Assembly (NCBI RefSeq): GCF_002592005.1
Contig: NZ_NVQF01000025.1
Coordinates: 1-64,000 of the forward strand
Length of the DNA stretch: 64,000 bases
Direction: 5' to 3'
Origin: Mycolicibacterium palauense
GTDB lineage: Bacteria > Actinomycetota > Actinomycetes > Mycobacteriales > Mycobacteriaceae
The translations under genes and the position numbers were made by a program. The stretch's first letter is position 1; each line of letters begins with the position of its first letter. The notes beneath the pieces were generated by a model. It made no database searches and was not told the origin of the DNA. It saw only the letters and a list, made by a program, of their open reading frames with translations. Shown one piece after another: positions 37,260 to 48,440 of this stretch.

Positions 37260-38375
37260 TCAGGCCAGCACGGAGGCCGGTTCGGTGAACGGCAGATCCA
37301 GATCGGTGGCCACCTGCTGCGACAGCAGCGCGCCCTCGTGGGTCGACAGGCCCTTGGCCAGCGCCGGGTCGGACTGGCATGCGGCGCGCCAACCCTGGTC
37401 GGCCAACCGCAGCACGTAGGGCATCGTCGAATGGGTCAGCGCGAAGGTGGAGGTCCTGGGCACGGCTCCGGGCATGTTGGCCACGCAGTAGAACACGGTG
37501 TCGTGCACCGCGAAGGTCGGGTCGTCATGCGTCGTGGGCCGCGAGTCCTCGAAGCAGCCCCCCTGGTCGATCGCGATGTCGACCAGCACGGCACCGGACT
37601 TCATCTCGGCGACAAGGGAATTCGAGACCAGCGTGGGCGCCTTGGCGCCCGGGACCAGAACTGCGCCGATCACCAGGTCGGCCTCCTTGACGGCGGCCTC
37701 CAGGTCGTAGGCCGAGGAGTAGCGGGTGTGGATCCGGCCGCCGAACTCCGCGTCGAGTTCCCGCAACTTGTTCAGGTTGATGTCGAAGATGGTGACGTGG
37801 GCGCCCATCCCGCTGGCGATCCGGGCGGCGTTGTAGCCGGCGGTCCCGCCGCCGACGACCACCACGTCGGCCGGGCTGACGCCGGGGACGCCGCCCATCA
37901 GCACCCCGCGCCCGCCCTGGGTCCGCATCAGGTGGTAGGAGCCGACCTGAGCCGACAGCCGGCCGGCCACCTCGCTCATCGGGGCCAGCAGCGGCAGGGC
38001 GCCGGTGGCGGTCTGCACCGTCTCGTAGGCGATCGAGGTGGTTCCCGAGGCCAGCAGCGCGTCGGTGCACGGCCGCGACGCCGCCAGGTGCAGGTAGGTG
38101 AACAGCGTCTGGTCCCTGCGCATGCGGGCGTACTCGGGCTCGATCGGTTCCTTGACCTTGAGCAGCAGCTCGGCGTCGGCCCAGATCTGGTCGGCCGAGT
38201 TGACAATTTCGGCTCCGGCGGCCTTGAAGTCGGTGTCGGAGATGGCTGATCCCTCGCCGGCGCCGGCCTGAATCATCACGTCGTGGCCGCGGCGGGTCAG
38301 CTCGGCGACGCCGCCGGGGGTGATGGCCACCCGGAACTCGTTGTTCTTGATCTCGGTCGGGACACCGACTCGCAT
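37260..38375 (-). CDS. ald: Alanine dehydrogenase
   Basis: Ald interconverts L-alanine and pyruvate with NADH and ammonia, and also reduces glyoxylate. The 371-residue protein has MRVGVPTEIKNNEFRVAITP, substrate residues in LLLKVKEP and FTYLHLAA, and the NAD-binding motif VVVVGGGTAGYNAARIASGMGA. ATG 38375 has GAGGAGAGG before it. Divergent from aldR (38478), which encodes its Lrp-type activator; the 102-bp gap should hold AldR sites. The family is nitrogen- and oxygen-responsive in mycobacteria. Confidence 0.96.
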   Translation of the reverse strand: MRVGVPTEIKNNEFRVAITPGGVAELTRRGHDVMIQAGAGEGSAISDTDFKAAGAEIVNSADQIWADAELLLKVKEPIEPEYARMRRDQTLFTYLHLAASRPCTDALLASGTTSIAYETVQTATGALPLLAPMSEVAGRLSAQVGSYHLMRTQGGRGVLMGGVPGVSPADVVVVGGGTAGYNAARIASGMGAHVTIFDINLNKLRELDAEFGGRIHTRYSSAYDLEAAVKEADLVIGAVLVPGAKAPTLVSNSLVAEMKSGAVLVDIAIDQGGCFEDSRPTTHDDPTFAVHDTVFYCVANMPGAVPRTSTFALTHSTMPYVLRLADQGWRAACQSDPALAKGLSTHEGALLSQQVATDLDLPFTEPASVLA

Positions 38376-38477
38376 GACCTCTCCTCGGGTCGAATGGGGC
38401 TCGTGGGTTGATATAAATTGTGAAGAAGGTTCGGACCAGGCGCAATAGCGTCGATGATGATTCGGTACGCTGATCGT
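38376..38477. promoter_or_regulatory. ald-aldR divergent control region
   Basis: The 102-bp gap between divergent ald and aldR is AT-rich in the middle, with TTGATATAAATTGTGAAG at 38408-38425. Lrp/AldR proteins bind AT-rich degenerate inverted repeats here in M. tuberculosis (known biology). The exact sites cannot be fixed by eye. Confidence 0.5.
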
Positions 38478-39776
<1,299 letters not shown>

Positions 39777-39777
<1 letters not shown>

Positions 39778-40229
39778 TGCGCTCGGTGCGCACGCAGGTG
39801 CTGATCGGGTTCATGTGTGTGGCCCTGGTCGTGTACTTCGTGCTGCTCGGGCGGATCGCGGTCGCGCTCATCGCCGACGGCCGCCTGGCGTCGATCGGGC
39901 TGGGCGTGGCGCTTCTGATACTGCCCGTCGTCGGAATATGGGCCATGATCGCCACCCTGCGCGCCGGTTTCGCCCACCAGCGGCTGGCCGGGCTGGCGGC
40001 CCAGCAGGGCATGGAGCTCGATGTCTCGGAGCTGCCGCGGCGGGCCAGCGGCCGCATCCAGCGCGATGCCGCCGATGCGCTGTTCGACACCGTGCGTGCC
40101 GAACTCGACGCCGATCCCGACAACTGGGTGCGCTGGTACCGGGTGGCGCGTGCCTACGACTACGCCGGCGACCGCAGTCGCGCCCGCGACGCCATGCGGA
40201 CCGCGGTGCGGCTGCAGGAGCAGGCGTGA
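39777..40229 (+). CDS. Membrane protein with two N-terminal helices
   Basis: A 150-residue protein with two transmembrane helices (QVLIGFMCVALVVYFVLL and GVALLILPVVGIWAMIATL), then a soluble tail with a TPR-like pattern: DADPDNWVRWYRVARAYDYAGDRSRARDAMRTAV. A similar gene follows dapB in M. tuberculosis (about Rv2772c). Function unknown. It probably forms an operon with dapB and the next two genes. Confidence 0.8.
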
Positions 40230-40260
40230 TCGCCGCGGTGGCGGCGCCGCAGGGGAAACG

Positions 40261-40716
40261 ATGACCAAGACGCTGCTGGTGGTCCACCACACGCCCTCGC
40301 CGGCCACGCGGGAAGTGCTGGAGGCGGTGCTGGAGGGGGCGCGGGATCCCGAGATCACCGGGGTCGACGTCGTGGTGCGTCCGGCGCTGGCGGCCACCCT
40401 GCCCGACATGCTCGACGCCGACGGCTACCTGTTCGGCACCACCGCGAACTTCGGCTACATGTCCGGGGCGCTCAAGCACTTCTTCGACACCGTCTACTAC
40501 CCGAGCCTCGACCACGTCGCGGGCCGTCCCTACGGGCTGTGGGTGCACGGCAACAACGACACCGTCGGCGCGTCCGCCGCGGTCGAACGGATCGTCGCCG
40601 GATTGGCGCTGGAACGGGTCGCCGAGATTCTGGAGCTCACCGGCACCGTCGACGCCGGGGTCCGGGAGCGGGCCTACGAACTCGGTGGCACGCTGGCAGC
40701 CACCCTCATGGATTGA
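40261..40716 (+). CDS. Flavodoxin/NADPH-dependent FMN reductase-like protein
   Basis: A 151-residue single-domain flavodoxin-like protein. TKTLLVVHHTPSPATREVLEAV is the phosphate-binding loop region of FMN, FGTTANFGYMSGALKHFFDTVYY the second flavin loop, as in WrbA/NQO-type proteins. It should bind FMN, and may reduce quinones or serve as electron carrier. Known from M. tuberculosis as conserved hypothetical Rv2771c (by position). The start is ATG 40261. Confidence 0.85.
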   Translation: MTKTLLVVHHTPSPATREVLEAVLEGARDPEITGVDVVVRPALAATLPDMLDADGYLFGTTANFGYMSGALKHFFDTVYYPSLDHVAGRPYGLWVHGNNDTVGASAAVERIVAGLALERVAEILELTGTVDAGVRERAYELGGTLAATLMD

Positions 40717-40745
40717 CCGACCCCGCAGTTCACCGAAGGAGTGCC

Positions 40746-41216
40746 ATGCCCGGAATTGCCGACATCGCCCTGGGGGCCGCCCCGATCGCCGGTGGCGCGC
40801 TGCTGGGGATCGCCGCAGGCAATCTGCGTGGGGGCCCGGACATCCGCGCCACCATCAAGGCCGACATGGACCTGTTGGATCGCCTGCCCGAGCAGCAGAC
40901 CCAACGCCGCGCGGACCTGGAGCGCGTTATCGGCCGTCGTGTCGATGCCCTCGTCGCGGGCGTCGACCGCAACTTCGCGCTGCGCGAAGCCGCGTCGAAC
41001 TACCGCGGGAACTGGCGCGACATCGTGCTGTTCATCGGGTCGGTGCTGTTCACCATCGTGTGGTGGCAGGTCGATCACAGTAAGTCGAACTGGGAGGTGA
41101 TGTTCGTGGTGCTGCTCGCGTTGTCGCTGATCACCCTCGTCAACGCCGTTCGCGGTGGCGCCGACGCCTTCGAGTCGATGCTCAGGGGGCGGGGCACTTC
41201 GGGTAAGGCGGGCTGA
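40746..41216 (+). CDS. Small membrane protein with a soluble helical segment
   Basis: A 156-residue protein. The N-terminus has a weak hydrophobic helix (IALGAAPIAGGALLGIAAG), then a charged helical region, then two membrane helices: IVLFIGSVLFTIVWWQV and VMFVVLLALSLITLVNAV. No family is recognised. The stop TGA at 41214-41216 is inside the left arm of a long hairpin. It follows the flavodoxin gene by 29 nt. Confidence 0.7.
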   Translation: MPGIADIALGAAPIAGGALLGIAAGNLRGGPDIRATIKADMDLLDRLPEQQTQRRADLERVIGRRVDALVAGVDRNFALREAASNYRGNWRDIVLFIGSVLFTIVWWQVDHSKSNWEVMFVVLLALSLITLVNAVRGGADAFESMLRGRGTSGKAG

Positions 41217-41279
41217 GGCGCGGTTTCGGTGCGCGCAGTCCCGTCCAGCGGGACCGCGCGCACCGAAACCGCGTCTCAG
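41213..41279. terminator. Very long bidirectional hairpin terminator
   Basis: The arms 41213-41243 and 41249-41279 pair in 29 Watson-Crick pairs plus one G.U and one A/C mismatch, with a five-base loop TCCAG. It spans the stop codon of the small membrane protein gene and ends 7 bp before the stop of the convergent CitE-like gene. It would stop transcription in both directions or block antisense read-through. Confidence 0.8.
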
Positions 41280-41285
41280 TGGTGT

Positions 41286-42212
41286 TCAGTAGTGGTAGGT
41301 GTCCGAGGGGGCCGGAATGTGGGTGGGGTCTTCCACGTCGTCGAACTCGGATACCTCGATCCCGTAGGCGCGGGCCAGATCGAGGATCTTGTTGGCCCGG
41401 GCGATCCGCGGCAGGTCCGAGCCGTTGCGGATCTCACCGCCGTCGCGGTCGAATTCGACGAAGAACTCCTTGGCCCAGGCGATTTCCTCGGGTGAGGGCG
41501 ACAGGCCCTCGTTGACGGTCGGGCACTGCTCGGGGGTCAGGCAGATCTTGCCGGTCATCCCGAACTCCGCGGACACGGCGGTGGCCTCGCTGAGCTTGAG
41601 TGCGCTGGAACCCACGGTCGGCCCGTCGATGGCGCCGGAGAGGTGAGCGGCCTTGGCGGCGATGGTGAACCGGGAGCGGGCGTAGGCCAGGGTCGCCGGA
41701 TTGTCGCCGAAGCCGGTGTCGCGGCGGAAGTCGCCGATGCCGAACGCCAGCCGGAAGGTTCCCTTCGCCGAGGCGATCTCGGTGATGCGTTCCAGCCCGC
41801 GTGCGGTCTCCACCAGCGCGACCACGGGAACATCGGGCAGGCGCCGCGCGGTCTCGGTGATGTGGTCGACGGATTCGACCATCGCCAGCATCACCCCGCC
41901 GATCGAGGTGCCCGCCAGGCTGTCCAGGTCATCGGCCCACCAGGGCGTGCCGAAGCCGTTGACCCGCACCCAGTCGCTGTTGCCCTGACCGAGCCAGCGC
42001 ACGACGTTGTCGCGGGCGGCGACCTTGTCCTTGGGGGCCACCGCGTCCTCGATGTCCAGGACGACGATGTCGGCCCGCGACCGTACTGCCGGTGCGAAGC
42101 GCTCGAAATGGGCGCCGTTGACCAGCAGCCAGCTGCGGGCCAGCACGGGGTCGATGCGGAAGCCGACATCGGCGGGGTCGTGGTCGTCGGTGGTGGTGAC
42201 CTGGTCGTACAC
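41286..42212 (-). CDS. CitE-like HpcH/HpaI aldolase/citrate lyase family protein
   Basis: A 308-residue TIM-barrel lyase or thioesterase acting on (hydroxy)acyl-CoA esters. Typical parts are VVLDIEDAVAPKDK, RVNGFGTPWW, VVALVETARGLERI and LTPEQCPTVNEGL. Related enzymes cleave malyl-, citramalyl- or beta-hydroxyacyl-CoA; the substrate here is open. The frame stays open leftward through the 27-bp repeat array, but that would only add repeat-encoded residues, so GTG 42212 is chosen (GTG 42230 is another option). Convergent with the small membrane protein gene. Confidence 0.82.
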   Translation of the reverse strand: MYDQVTTTDDHDPADVGFRIDPVLARSWLLVNGAHFERFAPAVRSRADIVVLDIEDAVAPKDKVAARDNVVRWLGQGNSDWVRVNGFGTPWWADDLDSLAGTSIGGVMLAMVESVDHITETARRLPDVPVVALVETARGLERITEIASAKGTFRLAFGIGDFRRDTGFGDNPATLAYARSRFTIAAKAAHLSGAIDGPTVGSSALKLSEATAVSAEFGMTGKICLTPEQCPTVNEGLSPSPEEIAWAKEFFVEFDRDGGEIRNGSDLPRIARANKILDLARAYGIEVSEFDDVEDPTHIPAPSDTYHY

Positions 42213-42232
42213 GCGTTCATGGTGGCCCACCG

Positions 42233-42394
42233 TGCCCGGGAGGGCCAAATCGTGGCCTGTGCCCGGGAGGGCCAAATCGTGGCCTGTGCCCGGGAGGGCC
42301 AAATCGTGGCCTGTGCCCGGGAGGGCCAAATCGTGGCCTGTGCCCGGGAGGGCCAAATCGTGGCCTGTGCCCGGGCGGGCCGAATCACGGCCGA
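42233..42394. repeat. 27-bp tandem repeat array (minisatellite, VNTR candidate)
   Basis: The unit TGCCCGGGAGGGCCAAATCG-TGGCCTG (27 bp) is present in five identical copies from 42233 to 42367, then a sixth diverged copy at 42368-42394. It lies between the CitE-like gene start and the end of the dienelactone hydrolase gene. The unit length is a multiple of three, so reading frames pass through on both strands. The perfect copies suggest recent expansion. Confidence 0.95.
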
Positions 42395-42410
42395 TGCGGG
42401 TCCGGGGTGC

Positions 42411-43148
42411 TCAGCGCAGCGTGGCCCCGAAGAACTCCCGGGTGACCGCCCAGTGGCGGGCCGCCGCCGCCTCGTCGTAGGGCGCGTTGTCGGGCACGGC
42501 GAAGCCGTGGCCCGCCGGGTAGAACTCGATGGTGTGCTCGACCCCGGCCCCGGTCAGCGCCTTGTCGAGGGTTTCCGCCTGCTCGGGGGTGAACGACGCG
42601 TCGTTCTCGGCGCCGCCCACATAGACCGCCGCACGGATCCGGTCGGCGAGGCGGTGCGGACTGTCGGGATCGTCGGACGCCAGCCCACCGCCGTGGAAGG
42701 ACATCGCCGCGGCCACGCGGTCCGGCAGCATCCCGGCGACGGTCAGCGAGGTCCGCCCGCCCATGCAGTAGCCGGTGGTGCCGAACGCGGTGCCGGTGAC
42801 CTCCGGACGCGCCTGCAGGTAGTCGAAGAACGCCGCCGCGTCCATCGCCATCCTGGCCGGGGTGATCTCCTTGATCATGCCGAACAGGCGGGCCCGTTCG
42901 GCCTGGTCGCCGAACACGGTGGCCATGTCGAAGGGCGCCCAGCCCGGGGTGCGGTAGTACACGTCCGGGGTGAGCACGGCGTACCCGTAGCCGGCGAGGT
43001 GGGTGGCCATCTCCCGGGCGGTGTCGCGCGCACCCGCGGCGTCGCAGTACATCACCACCCCGGGCCACGGGCCGGGACCATCCGGGGTGTGGAAGGTGAT
43101 CGGGCAGGTTCCGTCGGGTGTGGTCACGGTGTCGGACAGTGTCGGCAT
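42411..43148 (-). CDS. Dienelactone hydrolase family protein
   Basis: A 245-residue alpha/beta hydrolase. PGVVMYCDAAGARDTAREMA is the N-terminal family signature, the nucleophile is Cys in GTTGYCMGGR, Asp/Glu follows in VYVGGAENDASF, and the His is in GHGFAVPD. Members hydrolyse dienelactone or other small lactones and esters. M. tuberculosis Rv2765 occupies the same place before thyA. The gene is divergent from thyA, with 70 bp between starts. Confidence 0.9.
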   Translation of the reverse strand: MPTLSDTVTTPDGTCPITFHTPDGPGPWPGVVMYCDAAGARDTAREMATHLAGYGYAVLTPDVYYRTPGWAPFDMATVFGDQAERARLFGMIKEITPARMAMDAAAFFDYLQARPEVTGTAFGTTGYCMGGRTSLTVAGMLPDRVAAAMSFHGGGLASDDPDSPHRLADRIRAAVYVGGAENDASFTPEQAETLDKALTGAGVEHTIEFYPAGHGFAVPDNAPYDEAAAARHWAVTREFFGATLR

Positions 43149-43218
43149 TTCTCCGTTCTACTCCGGCTCCCGCGCGCCGGCACGGCTGCCCGCACCGTGA
43201 CTCTCGTAAGCTGAGCGT

Positions 43219-44019
43219 GTGCCGATCGCCACGCCCTACGAGGACCTGCTGCGTCTGGTCCTGCGCAGTGGGACACCCAAGGCCGACCGGACCGGCACGG
43301 GCACCCGCAGCCTGTTCGGTCACCAGATGCGCTTCGACCTCACGGCCGGGTTTCCGCTGATCACGACGAAGAAGGTGCACCTGAAGTCGGTGGTCTACGA
43401 GCTGCTGTGGTTCCTGCGCGGCGACTCCAACGTGCGCTGGCTGCAGGACCACGGCGTGACCATCTGGGACGAGTGGGCGGCCGAGAACGGCGACCTGGGC
43501 CCGGTCTACGGCGTGCAGTGGCGCTCGTGGCCGACCCCCTCGGGTGAGCATGTCGATCAGATCAGCGCCGCCCTGGAGATGCTCAAGCACGACCCGGATT
43601 CGCGACGCAACATCGTCTCGGCCTGGAACGTCGGCGAGATCCCGCAGATGGCGCTGCCGCCGTGCCACGCGTTCTTCCAGTTCTACGTCGCCGAGGGTCG
43701 GCTGTCGTGCCAGCTGTATCAGCGCAGCGCCGACCTGTTCCTGGGTGTGCCGTTCAACATCGCCAGCTACGCGCTGCTCACCCACATGATGGCCGCGCAG
43801 GCCGGCCTGGGGGTGGGGGAGTTCATCTGGACCGGCGGTGACTGCCACATCTACGACAATCATGTCGAACAGGTCACCGAGCAGCTCACCCGCGATCCCC
43901 GGCCCTACCCCGAACTATCGCTGGCCCCGCGGGATTCGATCTTCGACTACGTCTACGACGACGTCGTGGTGAACAACTACGATCCGCACCCGGCGATCAA
44001 GGCGCCGGTGGCAGTGTGA
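43219..44019 (+). CDS. thyA: Thymidylate synthase (folate-dependent)
   Basis: ThyA methylates dUMP using methylenetetrahydrofolate as carbon and hydride donor, leaving dihydrofolate. The 266-residue enzyme shows [18 protein letters not shown], the catalytic Cys in [33 protein letters not shown] and the D/H motif NHVEQ. The start is GTG 43219. It lies 7 nt ahead of dfrA, which regenerates tetrahydrofolate. A second unrelated synthase, thyX, is 2.7 kb downstream. Confidence 0.97.
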   Translation: MPIATPYEDLLRLVLRSGTPKADRTGTGTRSLFGHQMRFDLTAGFPLITTKKVHLKSVVYELLWFLRGDSNVRWLQDHGVTIWDEWAAENGDLGPVYGVQWRSWPTPSGEHVDQISAALEMLKHDPDSRRNIVSAWNVGEIPQMALPPCHAFFQFYVAEGRLSCQLYQRSADLFLGVPFNIASYALLTHMMAAQAGLGVGEFIWTGGDCHIYDNHVEQVTEQLTRDPRPYPELSLAPRDSIFDYVYDDVVVNNYDPHPAIKAPVAV

Positions 44020-44026
44020 TGGCCCC

Positions 44027-44503
44027 ATGTCACTGAGCCTGATCTGGGCGCAGTCCGAATCCGGGGTGATCGGCCGCGCCAACGGCATTCCCTGGCGGCT
44101 TCCCGAGGACCAGGCCCGGTTCAAACAGCTGACCATGGGCCACACCGTGGTGATGGGCCGGAAAACCTGGGAGTCGCTGCCGCCCAAGGTGCGTCCGCTG
44201 CCGGGGCGCCGCAATGTCGTCGTCACCAGGAATGCCGACTACACGGCGGAGGGAGCGACGGTGGTGGGGTCGCTCGACGAGGTCCCGCTGGAGGACACCT
44301 GGGTGATCGGCGGTGCGCAGATCTACGGAGAGGCGCTGCCCCTGGCATCGCGCTGTGAGGTCACCGAGATCGCCGTCGATCTGGACCGCGACGACGAGGA
44401 CGCGATGGCGCCGGTGCTCGACGAGTCCTGGCACGGCACGGCGGGGGAGTGGCTGACCAGCACCTCGGGTCTGCGGTACCGCTTCCTGCACTACCGCCGT
44501 TGA
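44027..44503 (+). CDS. dfrA: Dihydrofolate reductase
   Basis: DHFR reduces dihydrofolate with NADPH and is the trimethoprim target. The 158-residue protein shows [29 protein letters not shown], with the catalytic Asp in [25 protein letters not shown] and [10 protein letters not shown]. It is the usual partner downstream of thyA. The TGA stop shares a base with the next ATG (TGATG). Confidence 0.97.
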   Translation: MSLSLIWAQSESGVIGRANGIPWRLPEDQARFKQLTMGHTVVMGRKTWESLPPKVRPLPGRRNVVVTRNADYTAEGATVVGSLDEVPLEDTWVIGGAQIYGEALPLASRCEVTEIAVDLDRDDEDAMAPVLDESWHGTAGEWLTSTSGLRYRFLHYRR

Positions 44504-45714
44504 TGGCCCGGCTCAGCATCTCGCAGGCCCGCCGGATCGCGGTGTCCGCCCAGGGTTTCCACGAAACCAAACCCACGGGCCCGGTGAACCGCGCACACCT
44601 GCGGCGTCTCATCGGCCGCATCCAGGTGCTGCAGATGGACTCGGTGTCGGTGGCGGTGCGGGCACACTATGCGCCGGTGTTCAGCAGGCTCGGGCCCTAC
44701 GACCGGGACCTGGTGGACCGCGCCGCCTGGAGCCACAGCGCCCGCTCCCCGCGGCTGCTGGTCGAGTACTGGGCGCACGAGGCCGCGCTGATGTCCGTGC
44801 AGGACTGGCCGCTGCTGCGGTGGCGGATGCGTGAATACGTCGACGGTCGGTGGGGCAGGGCGATCGTGCGCGACAACCGGCGCCTGGCCGAGGAGGTCGT
44901 CGCGGCGGTCACCGAGCTCGGGCCGTCCACCGCCGGGCAGATCGAGGCGCACCTGGCGGCCGAACCCCGCGGCAGCAAAGGCGTCTGGTGGGACCGCAGC
45001 GACACCAAATGGGTCGCCGAGGCGCTGTTCGCCTCCGGGGTGCTGACCACCGCCACCCGGGTGGGCTTCGCCCGCCACTACGACCTGGCCGAGCGGGTCC
45101 TGCCCGCCGAGGTGCTGGCCCGCGAGGTCGACGACGATGCGGCGGTGGCCGAACTGACGCTGCGGGCGGCCACCGCGCTGGGCGTCGGCACCGAGGCCGA
45201 CATCCGCGACTATTTCCGGCTGGCCGCCGCCCAGGTCAAGCCGGCGCTGGCCGGGCTGGTGGCCGCCGGTGAGTTGGAGACGGTCGAGGTCGACGGCCGC
45301 CCCGGCGTGTCCTATCTGCGGGCCGGGCAGAGGATTCCCCGCTCGGATCGCGGCACCGCGCTGCTGTGCCCGTTCGATCCGCTGATCTTCTTTCGCCCGC
45401 GGGTGGAGCGGCTGTTCGATTTCCACTACCGCATCGAGATCTACACGCCCGCCCCGCAACGGCGTTACGGCTACTACGTGTGGCCGTTTCTGCTCGACGG
45501 GCAGTTGGTGGGCCGCGTGGACCTCAAGGCCGACCGGCCCGCCGGGACCTTGCAGGTCCTGGGCGCCTACGCCGAGGACGGGCAGGACCGGGGCCGGGTC
45601 GCGACGGCGCTGGCCGCCGAGTTGGCGACGATGGCCGGGTGGCTGGGCCTGACCGCGGTCGGCGTCGCCGAGCGCGGCGACCTCGCCGCGCCGCTGCGCC
45701 GGGCGGTCGGCTAG
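44503..45714 (+). CDS. YcaQ/AlkX-type crosslink-repair DNA glycosylase family protein
   Basis: A 403-residue winged-helix protein of the HTH_42 family, which includes E. coli YcaQ and Streptomyces AlkZ, glycosylases that unhook interstrand DNA crosslinks. The catalytic region reads IQVLQMDSVSVAVRAH: the Q-x-D form seen in YcaQ rather than Q-x-Q of AlkZ (from memory). HYAPVFSRLGPYDRDLVD and VEYWAHEA follow. The three winged-helix units and the C-terminal barrel RAVG end fit. Coupled to dfrA by a one-base overlap. Its stop abuts the stop of the convergent deaminase gene. Confidence 0.85.
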   Translation: MARLSISQARRIAVSAQGFHETKPTGPVNRAHLRRLIGRIQVLQMDSVSVAVRAHYAPVFSRLGPYDRDLVDRAAWSHSARSPRLLVEYWAHEAALMSVQDWPLLRWRMREYVDGRWGRAIVRDNRRLAEEVVAAVTELGPSTAGQIEAHLAAEPRGSKGVWWDRSDTKWVAEALFASGVLTTATRVGFARHYDLAERVLPAEVLAREVDDDAAVAELTLRAATALGVGTEADIRDYFRLAAAQVKPALAGLVAAGELETVEVDGRPGVSYLRAGQRIPRSDRGTALLCPFDPLIFFRPRVERLFDFHYRIEIYTPAPQRRYGYYVWPFLLDGQLVGRVDLKADRPAGTLQVLGAYAEDGQDRGRVATALAAELATMAGWLGLTAVGVAERGDLAAPLRRAVG

Positions 45715-46299
45715 CTAGCTCAGCGGAATCGCGTTGTCGCTCTTGGAGTCCTGATACTGCGCCGAGAGCGCGGCATAGCGGTCGCGGATGCGCTGCTGCT
45801 GGTCGCGCAGCTGCGAGCGCAGCGGCTCGGCCTCGGTCTCGGCCAGCTCGGGAATCGAGTACGCCGTCCAGAACGCGTTTTTGCGCCGGTAGCCGCCGGG
45901 TTCGAGGCCGTAGAGCTCCTTGAGGATCTTCAGATCGTGCGGGATCGCGAAGCTGTCGCGGGAGTCCTCGTGGCTGAAGAAGTAGTAGTAGTTGTCGAAC
46001 CCGGCCCAGGTGATCGCCGACATGCACATGGTGCACGGCTCGTGGGTGGACACGAACACCAGGTCCCCGGTGGCCGGCGGGTCGGGCAGCGCGTAGAACT
46101 GGGCCAGGGTGTGCACCTCGCCGTGCCACAGCGGGTTGACGGTCTCGGCGTTGGTGCCCGCGAGCACCAGCGACAGGTCGGACTTGCGCAGGATCGCCGC
46201 CCCGAACACCTTGTTGCCGCCCGCGACGCCGCGCTCGGTGAGCGGCAGTATGTCGGCCTCGATGACGTCGAGCAGCCGCGGGGCGAGGGTGGTGGCCAT
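45715..46299 (-). CDS. Cytidine/deoxycytidylate deaminase-fold nucleoside deaminase
   Basis: A 194-residue zinc deaminase. The zinc and proton-shuttle residues are in NPLWHGEVHTLAQF (HxE) and STHEPCTMCMSAITWAGFD (PCxxC). The C-terminal third is helical and charged (LRSQLRDQQQRIRDRYAAL). It is longer than guanine or tRNA adenosine deaminases and its substrate is unknown. The start is ATG 46299. The TAG stops of this and the YcaQ gene abut. Confidence 0.82.
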   Translation of the reverse strand: MATTLAPRLLDVIEADILPLTERGVAGGNKVFGAAILRKSDLSLVLAGTNAETVNPLWHGEVHTLAQFYALPDPPATGDLVFVSTHEPCTMCMSAITWAGFDNYYYFFSHEDSRDSFAIPHDLKILKELYGLEPGGYRRKNAFWTAYSIPELAETEAEPLRSQLRDQQQRIRDRYAALSAQYQDSKSDNAIPLS

Positions 46300-46342
46300 G
46301 ACCGACCCTAACGGCGCGGCGGTGAGTCCGCTGGGCGTGCGG

Positions 46343-46573
46343 TCAGCGCTTCAGCGCCCTGACGAGCAGCTCCTTGATCTCGCCGGTGGTGTCCTCCAAC
46401 GAGCGGACCCGGGCGTTGGTGTCGGCCACGTCGGCCTTGAGATCGGCGATCGCCAGCGCGTGTTCGCGCTGGTTGGCGCCCAGCGCGTTGACCGCGGCGA
46501 GCACCGCGCGGTAGTCGGCCTGCGAGGCCTCCAGGGCGGCGACCCGGGCCTCCAGATCCTCCAGCGTGGCCAT
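46343..46573 (-). CDS. Small coiled-coil protein
   Basis: A 76-residue protein composed of heptad repeats: MATLEDLEARVAALEASQADYRA, later ADLKADVADTNARVRSLED. It should form an alpha-helical oligomer. No family name is recognised. It starts at ATG 46573 and lies between the deaminase and thyX genes. The open frame runs on for 244 codons upstream, but that part is antisense to thyX and is discarded. Confidence 0.7.
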   Translation of the reverse strand: MATLEDLEARVAALEASQADYRAVLAAVNALGANQREHALAIADLKADVADTNARVRSLEDTTGEIKELLVRALKR

Positions 46574-46696
46574 GTAGGGGATTCTAGAAGTGCGCGGTGG
46601 CCGTGTCAGTTCGCCGGCCAGTTGGCCGTCGGTACGCCAGCCGGGTCCTGGCGGCGGGTACGGCGACGCGCCGGCGCCCCGCGTTAGGCTCACCGC

Positions 46697-48434
<1,738 letters not shown>

Positions 48435-48440
48435 CACGTG

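Noticed and set aside
42212..42356. Extended CitE-like start within the 27-bp repeats
   Set aside because: It would add only repeat-encoded residues, and the family-like sequence begins after the repeats.
42233..42394. CRISPR array
   Set aside because: The repeats are directly adjacent, with no unique spacers, and no cas genes are near.
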